Source of the DNA: Anderseniella sp.
Lineage (GTDB): Bacteria; Pseudomonadota; Alphaproteobacteria; Rhizobiales; Aestuariivirgaceae
Length of the DNA: 6,035 nucleotides
Direction: 5' to 3'
Assembly (NCBI GenBank): GCA_013041995.1
Contig: JABDRA010000239.1
Location: forward strand, 1 to 6,035
Every line of letters starts with the position of its first letter. The first letter of the stretch is position 1. The notes under the pieces were generated by a model. The model was not told the DNA's origin. It did not search any database and saw only the letters and a list, made by a program, of their open reading frames with translations. The position numbers were made by a program, and so were the translations under genes. This document shows positions 1 to 5,191 of the stretch, in pieces.

Positions 1-664
1 TATCAGGATAGTCCTTGGGCTCAGCCACCTTCAGGGTGCCGTTCAGGTGTGCCCGGGGGCCTGCGGCATAGCGCGTGATCAGGTAGCGGATCATGTTGGC
101 GACATTTTCGTCGGATCCGGCGAGCCAGTATTGCAGTGCGATGAAATAAGCCCGCACATCCTGGGCCTTGCCCGGAATGAACCGGAGGATCTTGGGGATA
201 CGGCGCAGCATTGCCATCTGCTTTGCGCCATTGCTGGTCTGCTTGTTTTTGCCGGCGCCGCGCATCTTTTTCAACAGGCCGATAATGCCGCTTGACTTGG
301 CGTCCATCGCGAACTGGCCCATCCGCGTCAGGCGCATGATTTCACCACCCGACATACCGCACATGACCGCATCGCATTTGTCACGGCGTGCTTCGATCCA
401 CGGTTGGACCTGGCGGATATGATCATCCATGAACATCATCGTGGTGATGATGATGTCAGCGCATTCGATATCCTGACGGCAACGCTCCGGCGCGTCTGCA
501 TCATTGCCCCACTCCGACAAAGCGTGCAGGGAGACTTTCAGTTGCGGCAATTCCTTGCGCAGCATGTGACCGGCACGTTCAACCGCGCTGGCCAGATGAC
601 TGTCCAGGGTCACGAAGACAACGCGCACCGGCGTTACTTCAGCGGCTGAAATGTGCTTTTGCAT
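1..664 (-). CDS. bchH: Magnesium chelatase subunit H, N-terminal part (cut by left edge)
   Basis: BchH is the large porphyrin-binding subunit of magnesium chelatase. With BchI and BchD it inserts Mg2+ into protoporphyrin IX using ATP, the first committed step of bacteriochlorophyll synthesis. Only the first 221 codons are visible; the family is about 1200 residues, so roughly four fifths lie beyond the left edge. The N-terminus (MQKHISAAEVTPVRVVFVTL) and the blocks EWGNDADAPE (51-60), DIIITTMMFMDDHI (70-83) and CDAVMCGMSGGEIMRLTRMG (97-116) are typical of the N-terminal domain of BchH/ChlH. The segment from about 167 (AQDVRAYFIALQYWLAGSDEN) leads into the CobN-like domain. The ATG at 662-664 fits known BchH N-termini. 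A weak purine stretch (GAGAC) lies 9-13 nt upstream, and an in-frame TTG five codons further up is a less likely start. The start lies inside the end of bchB, a 26-nt overlap that suggests translational coupling. The reading frame is intact to the edge. Identification is firm. Confidence 0.95.
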   Translation of the reverse strand, partial: MQKHISAAEVTPVRVVFVTLDSHLASAVERAGHMLRKELPQLKVSLHALSEWGNDADAPERCRQDIECADIIITTMMFMDDHIRQVQPWIEARRDKCDAVMCGMSGGEIMRLTRMGQFAMDAKSSGIIGLLKKMRGAGKNKQTSNGAKQMAMLRRIPKILRFIPGKAQDVRAYFIALQYWLAGSDENVANMIRYLITRYAAGPRAHLNGTLKVAEPKDYPD

Positions 665-2171
665 CGTACAATGTCTCAAGCGTTATGGTTGCAAGGCCGA
701 ACTCGGCGGCATAGCTCTCCGTGTTGCGTCGTGCTTTGCCGCGCACGAAAAACGGGATTTTCTTAAGCTCTTTCTCGGCAGCTGCGTCCCAGGACGCAGC
801 ATCGACCGCTGCCGTTTTTGCGGCAGGGTCGATGCCGGTCGCCCGCGTTTCTCCTTCAGCAGCGAGGTGAGAGGGAGCCACCTCGTCGTTGAATTCAAAG
901 TCGTCGCGGAACATGCCCAGCAAGTGTTCTTCAAGGCCCATTGTGAGCGGGTGGACCCAGCTGTCGAATATGACATTGGCCCCTTCAAAGCCCATCTGCG
1001 GGGAATAGCGGGCCGGGAAATCCTGTACATGCACCGGTGCGGATATGACGGCGCAGCCGATGCCAAAACGTTTTGCGATATGGCGTTCCATCTGGGTGCC
1101 AAGGACCAGTTCGGGTTGTACAGCCTGGATGGCGTCTTCGACTTCGAGATGATCTTCGGTGATCAATGCTTCGAGACCGAAGTCTTCGGCTTCCTGGCGG
1201 ACCTCGCGGGCAAACTCGCGGGTGTAGGTGCCAAGGCCAACAACCTTGAAACCAAGCTCGTCCCGGGCGATGCGGGCAGCGGCAATGGCATGGGTTGCAT
1301 CGGCAAAAATGAAAACCCGTTTGCCGGTCAGATAATTGGAATCAACCGACCTCGAGTACCAGGGCAGGCGGGAAAGCTCCATCGTGAGCAGCGGATCCGG
1401 ATCAACACCGGCAAGCTCGGCGACTTCGCGTATGAATGTCTTGGTGGCTTCTACGCCGATGGGAATTGTTGATGTATGCGGCATGCCGAACTGGCGTTTG
1501 AGATAGTTCGCTGTCGGGGTTGCAATTTCAGGATACATCACAACGTTGAAAGCGGCCTCGGGAAGTCTGGCCAGATCGCGGGGAGAAGCCGTCAGAGGCG
1601 CAACGACGTTCACATCAATATCCAGCGCGCCCAGAAGGTTCGTCAGTTCGGTGACGTCGTCGCGATGCCGGAAACCCAGAGCTGTCGGGCCCAGCAGGTT
1701 GCAGGCCCGCGGTGATACCGGTTTATCCGTCTTGACAGCAAATGCGCGTACGAGCTGGTTCAGTGTTTCAGCTGCACCCCAGTTTTCCTTCTTCTGATAG
1801 GAAGGCAGATCAACCGGAATGACAGGAACCGGCAGACCCAGTGTCTTGGCGAGCCCGCCGGGATCGTCCTGGATCAGTTCTGCGGTGCACGATGCGCCGA
1901 CCAGCAGCGCCTCCGGCTTGAAGCGCTGATAGGCATCACGCGCGGCCTGCTTGAAGATTTCAGCAGTATCACTGCCGAGATCGCGCGCCTGAAACGTTGT
2001 ATAGGTGACCGGCGGGCGCTTGGTGTTGCGCTCGATCATGGTGAACAGCAGGTCGGCATAGGTGTCACCCTGCGGGGCATGCAGGACGTAGTGCAGGTTT
2101 TCCATGGCCGTTGCGATCCGCATGGCGCCGACATGGGGCGGTCCTTCATATGTCCACATGGCAAGTTGCAT
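639..2171 (-). CDS. bchB: Light-independent protochlorophyllide reductase subunit B
   Basis: BchB and BchN form the nitrogenase MoFe-like heterotetramer of dark-operative protochlorophyllide reductase. It reduces the C17=C18 bond of protochlorophyllide with electrons from the ATP-driven BchL protein, giving chlorophyllide without light. The 510-residue length is normal. The N-terminus MQLAMWTYEGPPHVGAMRIA is canonical. Asp36 (HAPQGD) is at the number of the aspartate known as the BchB ligand of the shared [4Fe-4S] NB-cluster. Asp277 in WYSRSVDSNYL matches the catalytic-site aspartate (Asp274 in R. capsulatus, from memory). The block SAPVHVQDFPARYSPQMGFEG (377-397) is conserved. After a variable linker (about 428-458), the C-terminal domain specific to this subunit (WDAAAEKELKKIPFFVRGKA, 461-480) is present. 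The start is supported by AAGGTG at 2179-2184, 7 nt from the ATG. The gene begins 4 nt after the bchN stop, and its end overlaps bchH. Confidence 0.97.
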   Translation of the reverse strand: MQLAMWTYEGPPHVGAMRIATAMENLHYVLHAPQGDTYADLLFTMIERNTKRPPVTYTTFQARDLGSDTAEIFKQAARDAYQRFKPEALLVGASCTAELIQDDPGGLAKTLGLPVPVIPVDLPSYQKKENWGAAETLNQLVRAFAVKTDKPVSPRACNLLGPTALGFRHRDDVTELTNLLGALDIDVNVVAPLTASPRDLARLPEAAFNVVMYPEIATPTANYLKRQFGMPHTSTIPIGVEATKTFIREVAELAGVDPDPLLTMELSRLPWYSRSVDSNYLTGKRVFIFADATHAIAAARIARDELGFKVVGLGTYTREFAREVRQEAEDFGLEALITEDHLEVEDAIQAVQPELVLGTQMERHIAKRFGIGCAVISAPVHVQDFPARYSPQMGFEGANVIFDSWVHPLTMGLEEHLLGMFRDDFEFNDEVAPSHLAAEGETRATGIDPAAKTAAVDAASWDAAAEKELKKIPFFVRGKARRNTESYAAEFGLATITLETLYDAKAHFSR

Positions 2172-2175
2172 CGCG

Positions 2176-3471
2176 TTACACCTTCAACCGTTGTCGACGT
2201 GTCAGGGGACGTGCAAAAAGCTCAGCCAGATCGCCGGCCTGCTCGTATCCCTGCACGGGAGTGAACACCAGTTCGATGGACCACTTGGTTGCATAACCTT
2301 CGGCTTCCAGCGGGTTGGCCAGGCCAAGGCCACAGACAACAAGGTCAGGTTTTGCCGCACGGCAGCGGTCAAGCTGCTTGTCCACGTCCTGGCCTTCCGA
2401 CAACATGGTGCCTGGCGGCAGCATGGCCAGTTCGGCAGCGAGATGCTGGCGGTGCAGGTAAGGGGTTCCGACCTCAACCAGTCCCATGCCGGCCTCGCGA
2501 GACAGGAAACGGGCCATCAGGGGCTCGAGCTGAGAATCAGGAAACAGAAACAGCTTTTTGCCTTCAAGGTGTTGTTTATAAAGAGAAACAGCCTTGGTAG
2601 CGCGTTGTTTCCCCGAGTGTGTCACATTGTCGAACACCTCAGCGTCAACATTCCAGGCATCGGCGGCTGCCTTCAGCCAGCCCGTGGTGCCTTCTGCACC
2701 GAGCGGGAAGGGGGCCGGCAGATAGGTGCACCCGCGCTCATCCAGCAACCTTGCGGTTTCGGTCAGGTAAGGCTGTGCCAGCAGGAACCTGGTGCCGGGT
2801 CCGATTGCGGGAATTTCCTGCGAGTTGCGCGGTGGCAGAAAATCGACATGTTCAATACCCATCGCATTGAACAGGCGTACGAACTGGTCTTCGACCATGT
2901 CTGCCAGTGTGCCGACCACCAGGAGACGGTCGTCTGCGTCGGCTCCGGTAGCCGCACAATCGGGAACCAGGGCCGCAAGGCAGGCATCTTCACCCTGGGT
3001 GAAGGTGGTTTCAATGCCGCTGCCTGAATAGTTCAGAATGCGGACATCAGGGGAAAAGGTTCTTGACAGCCGCTGGGCTGCCTTGGACAGGTCGAGTTTG
3101 ATGACTTCCGACGGGCAGGAGCCAACCAGAAACAGCATTTTGATATCGGGCCTGCGTGCCAGCAGACGCGCCACGATGCGGTCAAGCTCCTCATTGGCAT
3201 CAGCAAGACCTGCCAGATCACGGTCATCTATAATGGCAGTGGCAAAGCGCGGTTCTGCAAAGATCATGACACCTGCTGCGGACTGCATAAGGTGTGCACA
3301 AGTCCGCGAACCGACCACCAGAAAAAACGCATCCTGGATTTTACGGTGCAGCCAGACAATGCCGGTCAGGCCACAAAACACCTCACGCTGGCCGCGTTGG
3401 CGCAATACCGGCATCTCGTCGGTTTCCGGGGTGGCGGGAGTTGTTGGTGCAGTGCGGTTGAACACGTTCAT
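2176..3471 (-). CDS. bchN: Light-independent protochlorophyllide reductase subunit N
   Basis: BchN is the NifD-like partner of BchB in dark-operative protochlorophyllide reductase; the substrate pocket and NB-cluster lie at their interface. The protein has 431 residues, the usual length. Its three cluster cysteines are all visible: Cys33 (REVFCGLTG), Cys58 (GSRTCAHLM) and Cys119 (LVGSCPSEVIKLDL). They have the same spacing as Cys26/51/112 of R. capsulatus, with a constant offset of +7. BchB Asp36 supplies the fourth ligand, so the cluster site looks complete. Also typical are LNYSGSGIETTFTQGEDACL (146-165) and the C-terminal block GLGLANPLEAEGYATKWSIE (381-400). The ATG at 3469-3471 shares ATGA with the bchF stop. 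No strong Shine-Dalgarno is seen there, which fits coupling to bchF translation. An in-frame Met20 (DEMPVLRQRG) is an alternative start that keeps every conserved residue, since the first 19 residues are low-complexity and Thr/Pro-rich. Confidence 0.97.
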   Translation of the reverse strand: MNVFNRTAPTTPATPETDEMPVLRQRGQREVFCGLTGIVWLHRKIQDAFFLVVGSRTCAHLMQSAAGVMIFAEPRFATAIIDDRDLAGLADANEELDRIVARLLARRPDIKMLFLVGSCPSEVIKLDLSKAAQRLSRTFSPDVRILNYSGSGIETTFTQGEDACLAALVPDCAATGADADDRLLVVGTLADMVEDQFVRLFNAMGIEHVDFLPPRNSQEIPAIGPGTRFLLAQPYLTETARLLDERGCTYLPAPFPLGAEGTTGWLKAAADAWNVDAEVFDNVTHSGKQRATKAVSLYKQHLEGKKLFLFPDSQLEPLMARFLSREAGMGLVEVGTPYLHRQHLAAELAMLPPGTMLSEGQDVDKQLDRCRAAKPDLVVCGLGLANPLEAEGYATKWSIELVFTPVQGYEQAGDLAELFARPLTRRQRLKV

Positions 3472-3989
3472 TGTGCCGGCTCTGCATTGTCAAATTCGGT
3501 GTGTGAAGCGTTCGGGGCGGGCAATCGTGCCATCCTGAGCTTGAGCAGGAACTGTCCGGCGTTAATAACGTAACTGGCATAGGCTGCCAGCGCGATAATC
3601 ATCTGGAAACGGGTGTCTCCCCAGTTGAAAATCCAGGCCGCAAGGTATGCCGTGTGCAGTGCAAGCACCAGCATGGAGACAACGTCTTCCCAGAAAAAGC
3701 TTTTTGCAAACAAGTATTTACCAAAAACTACCTTCTCCCAGATGGAGCCGGTGACCATGATAGCGTACAGGACCAGTGTCTTGATGATGACGGAGGCAAT
3801 GGCGGCATCCGCGCCCTGGCCATTCCACAGGAACCTGATAACCAGAACAAGGGAAACCAGGAAAACGACAAACTGAAATGGTGCCAGAATGCCCTGAACC
3901 AAAGTCCATATCGAACTGTCACGGCGACGACGCTCTTCGGCTGTGTATAGGGGTCGTACTTGGCTGACAGAGTTCAGGCCTTGGCCCAT
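3468..3989 (-). CDS. bchF: 2-vinyl bacteriochlorophyllide hydratase
   Basis: BchF hydrates the C3 vinyl group of chlorophyllide-type intermediates to 3-hydroxyethyl, which BchC later oxidises to the acetyl group of bacteriochlorophyll a. The 173-residue protein has the family signature YTAEERRRRDSSIWTLVQGI (15-34), followed by APFQFVVFLV and the block GSIWEKVVFGKYLFAKSFFW (81-100) running into EDVVSMLVLALHTAYL. Four hydrophobic segments can be seen (about 34-54, 62-82, 102-122, 128-148), so it should be a polytopic inner-membrane protein. Acidic and His residues near the membrane (Glu85, Glu101, Asp102, His112) are candidates for a functional role; that is inference. The C-terminus after residue 155 is a polar, poorly conserved tail. 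GGGAG at 3999-4003, 9 nt before the ATG, supports the start. It is the first gene of the minus-strand operon, and its stop codon overlaps the bchN start by 4 nt (ATGA). Confidence 0.95.
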   Translation of the reverse strand: MGQGLNSVSQVRPLYTAEERRRRDSSIWTLVQGILAPFQFVVFLVSLVLVIRFLWNGQGADAAIASVIIKTLVLYAIMVTGSIWEKVVFGKYLFAKSFFWEDVVSMLVLALHTAYLAAWIFNWGDTRFQMIIALAAYASYVINAGQFLLKLRMARLPAPNASHTEFDNAEPAQ

Positions 3990-3998
3990 TATTATTTG

Positions 3999-4003
3999 CT
4001 CCC
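3999..4003 (-). promoter_or_regulatory. Ribosome binding site of bchF
   Basis: GGGAG on the minus strand lies 9 nt upstream of the bchF ATG (3987-3989), with an A/T-rich spacer. It is the clearest Shine-Dalgarno match in the minus-strand operon and fixes the bchF start. Confidence 0.7.
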
Positions 4004-4055
4004 GTTAAGCCCTTTTGAGTTTCTGGCATTTGCTCAATATGGACTGTTGGAAGGT

Positions 4056-4085
4056 AGCTTAACCTCGTACAGCCTAATGTGTCAA
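4056..4085 (-). promoter_or_regulatory. Candidate sigma-70 promoter of bchFNBH
   Basis: On the minus strand a perfect -35 hexamer TTGACA (4085 to 4080) is followed after 17 nt by TTAAGC (4062-4057), or after 18 nt by TAAGCT (4061-4056), as a weak -10. This would give a leader of about 60 nt before bchF. The -35 lies inside the left PpsR-like site. The -10 is poor, so the exact start point is uncertain. Confidence 0.4.
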
Positions 4086-4116
4086 TAATAGTTGACGTAC
4101 ATATTATTTTACACAT
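4077..4116. promoter_or_regulatory. Double PpsR/CrtJ-like operator (40-bp dyad)
   Basis: PpsR/CrtJ is known to bind TGT-N12-ACA palindromes, often as pairs. Here TGTC-N10-GACG runs from 4080 to 4097 and CGT-N12-ACA from 4096 to 4113; each differs from the consensus by one base in its inner half-site. The two share the central CG, and the whole element is symmetric: outer arms ATGTGT (4077-4082) and ACACAT (4111-4116) pair about a central ACGT (4095-4098). AATAATA (4084-4090) is mirrored, one base off the same axis, by TATTATT (4102-4108). The element overlaps the candidate -35 boxes of both divergent promoters, which is where a repressor of both units would sit. Assignment to PpsR is inference from motif and context. 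Confidence 0.55.
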
Positions 4117-4119
4117 ACG
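4092..4119 (+). promoter_or_regulatory. Candidate promoter of aerR-ppsR
   Basis: TTGACG (4092-4097) can serve as a -35, with CATACG (4114-4119) after 16 nt as a weak -10. Transcription would then start near 4125 and leave a leader of about 160 nt before the aerR GTG. TATTAT (4102-4107) is a better -10 by sequence, but there is no good -35 upstream of it on this strand. The box overlaps the PpsR-like dyad, which would allow autoregulation. Confidence 0.3.
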
Positions 4120-4135
4120 CTGAGCGTGCCTGCAG

Positions 4136-4158
4136 TTTAATAAGTGCGCCTTATTGGA
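4136..4158 (+). repeat. Inverted repeat in the aerR leader
   Basis: AATAAG (4139-4144) and CTTATT (4150-4155) form a perfect 6-bp stem around the 5-nt loop TGCGC. Two G-U pairs and one A-U pair can extend it to 4136-4158. It could be a leader hairpin or a protein binding site. No U-tract follows, so it is not an intrinsic terminator. Confidence 0.4.
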
Positions 4159-4265
4159 AATTCTGAATGGCAGGTGAGCAGGCGCAGTATGGAGATTGGT
4201 GTGGTCGTCCGTATTCGTACTGTCAAGGGCTCGTGATGGAGCGGGTCAGTCGGGACGCAGGCCGC

Positions 4266-4280
4266 CGATCAGGGAGATCG
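4266..4280 (+). promoter_or_regulatory. aerR ribosome binding site within a small hairpin
   Basis: CGATC (4266-4270) and GATCG (4276-4280) are perfect inverted repeats around AGGGA. The Shine-Dalgarno AGGGAG (4271-4276) fills the loop and the first base of the second arm, and ends 8 nt before the GTG at 4285. The site decides the start, because the frame is closed by TGA at 4234-4236 and has no other start codon before 4285. Confidence 0.5.
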
Positions 4281-4284
4281 CAAA

Positions 4285-5139
4285 GTGACGATACAGGTCA
4301 ACAACTCGCAGGTTGCCAACCCCCAGCACGAGCAACCCCGGCGAATTGAGAATTTGCAGTCAGTCGCAGGCACCGGGTTGGGCGCACTGGTTGATGTTAT
4401 CGAAGCAAGTGTTATTCCGAAGGTCACGCAGGTTCATACCGCAGGTGCCGGTTTTGAAAAGCACGGATGCATTGGTGTGGCGGATGTGGAAGATCTGGTT
4501 CAGGCCGTTTTGGGGAGGCATGACAAGCCCCCAGAAAGCTTGTTAAAGCAACACCTTGATGCAGGTGGGGGCGATGAGGAAATTTGCCTGGAGCTATTGG
4601 CGCCCGCTGCCGCCCGCCTGGGCAGCTGCTGGCTTTCGGATGATGTGAGCTTCTATCAGGTCACTACCGGGGTTGTGCGGTTGCAATCCCTGCTTCGCAG
4701 CCTTGACCGATTGCGCGTGAGCATCGCCGCAAGTGCCGGGTGTGGACATAAAGTAATATTGTGCGGTGCGCCAGGTGAGCAGCACCTGTTTGGTCTTTCG
4801 ATGCTTGAGTTCTTTTTTCGCCGTAGAGGATGGGACGCAATTTCCACAATTGGAATGCCGCCTGACGAAGCCTTGAGCGTTCTGAAACGCAGCCCGTGCG
4901 ATTTGGTCGCGTTTTCGTGCAGTTGCTCCGGCTTGCTAGATGGTCTGGCTTCCGCTATTCAGTTGACACGTAGTGAGTCTATTAAACATGACACAAAGAT
5001 CATGGTCGGCGGCCAGTTGTTTTCTGATAATCCTGATCTTGTAAGTGCGGTGGGGTCTGATGCTGGTGCTCGCGACGCGAGCGAAGCAGTGAGGGTAGCT
5101 CGCTCGCTCGTGGATATCCAGCATGCTGCAGATGCGTGA
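4285..5139 (+). CDS. aerR: AerR/PpaA-type cobalamin (or haem) binding antirepressor of PpsR
   Basis: AerR (R. capsulatus) and PpaA (R. sphaeroides) are regulators with a B12-binding fold that act with CrtJ/PpsR on photosynthesis genes. AerR binds cobalamin; PpaA is reported to bind haem as well. In this 284-residue protein, about 1-80 is variable. About 85-140 is the helical domain with RLGSCWLSDDVSFYQVTTGV and VRLQSLL (the LGxxWxxDxxSFxxVTxGxxRLQ pattern). About 155-280 is the Rossmann-like cobalamin-binding domain. The cofactor motif is GEQHLFG with His167, an E-x-H-x-x-G form of the usual D-x-H-x-x-G. Later parts of the fold are FSCSCSGL (210-217) and VGGQLFSDNPDLV (241-253). There is no DNA-binding domain that I recognise. 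The GTG start is supported by AGGGAG 8 nt upstream. The gene is followed after 52 nt by ppsR on the same strand, so they are probably co-transcribed, and it is divergent from bchF. Whether to call it aerR or ppaA depends on the ligand. Confidence 0.92.
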   Translation: MTIQVNNSQVANPQHEQPRRIENLQSVAGTGLGALVDVIEASVIPKVTQVHTAGAGFEKHGCIGVADVEDLVQAVLGRHDKPPESLLKQHLDAGGGDEEICLELLAPAAARLGSCWLSDDVSFYQVTTGVVRLQSLLRSLDRLRVSIAASAGCGHKVILCGAPGEQHLFGLSMLEFFFRRRGWDAISTIGMPPDEALSVLKRSPCDLVAFSCSCSGLLDGLASAIQLTRSESIKHDTKIMVGGQLFSDNPDLVSAVGSDAGARDASEAVRVARSLVDIQHAADA

Positions 5140-5156
5140 CGTCCGGTTTCCGGACG
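5140..5156 (+). repeat. Perfect hairpin directly after the aerR stop
   Basis: CGTCCGG (5140-5146) and CCGGACG (5150-5156) form a perfect 7-bp G/C-rich stem with a TTT loop, starting at the base after the aerR TGA. No T-run follows, so it is not a standard intrinsic terminator. It could slow transcription, stabilise the upstream RNA or stop ribosome read-through between the two regulators. These roles are inference. Confidence 0.5.
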
Positions 5157-5170
5157 CAATTCGACAACGG

Positions 5171-5183
5171 GGAACGGAGTTCC
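5171..5183 (+). promoter_or_regulatory. ppsR ribosome binding site within a small hairpin
   Basis: GGAAC (5171-5175) and GTTCC (5179-5183) are perfect inverted repeats around GGA. The best Shine-Dalgarno for ppsR, GGAG (5176-5179), occupies this loop and ends 12 nt before the ATG at 5192, a rather long spacing. Confidence 0.45.
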
Positions 5184-5191
5184 AAATCTAT

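Larger units (their letters stand above)
3990..4284. promoter_or_regulatory. Divergent bchF / aerR control region
   Basis: These 295 nt between the two divergent start codons hold no convincing gene. The part nearest bchF (3990-4060) is the bchF leader with its Shine-Dalgarno. The middle (about 4056-4120) is markedly A/T-rich compared with the neighbouring genes and holds candidate promoters for both directions plus a 40-bp dyad with PpsR-like half-sites. The right part (about 4121-4284) looks like a long untranslated leader of aerR with small inverted repeats at 4136-4158 and 4266-4280. I looked for a cobalamin riboswitch B12 box and for an FNR-type TTGAT-N4-ATCAA site and saw neither. Confidence 0.75.

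Noticed and set aside
651..1472. Open frame of 273 codons on the plus strand opposite bchB
   Set aside because: It is wholly antisense to a clearly recognised gene. Its translation resembles no family I know, and long antisense frames are common in G+C-rich coding DNA.
2104..3027. Open frame of 307 codons on the plus strand opposite bchN
   Set aside because: It is antisense to the whole conserved core of bchN, has no recognisable domain, and its length follows from the codon bias of bchN.
3038..3538. Open frame of 166 codons on the plus strand across the bchF/bchN junction
   Set aside because: It is a shadow of two overlapping real genes, with a Ser/Arg-rich composition and no motif.
3919..4116. 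Minus-strand frame of 65 codons reaching into the bchF promoter region
   Set aside because: It overlaps the bchF start out of frame, would start inside the operator dyad and has no convincing ribosome binding site.
4154..4167. Irr/ICE-box-like A/T palindrome (TTGGAAATTCTGAA)
   Set aside because: Only the outer two and the central bases are symmetric; the match to the ICE-box pattern is too poor to report.
4120..4284. Possible cobalamin riboswitch ahead of the B12-binding regulator
   Set aside because: I looked for the conserved B12 box and its surrounding helices and saw nothing like them; the segment is also short for that class.
4167..4349. Small plus-strand frame of 60 codons in the aerR leader
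   Set aside because: It runs out of frame into aerR, has no good Shine-Dalgarno and a composition typical of random translation. A leader peptide cannot be excluded.
5140..5160. Intrinsic terminator between aerR and ppsR
   Set aside because: The hairpin is strong, but it is followed by GCAATTCG-type sequence rather than a T-run, and ppsR follows closely on the same strand.
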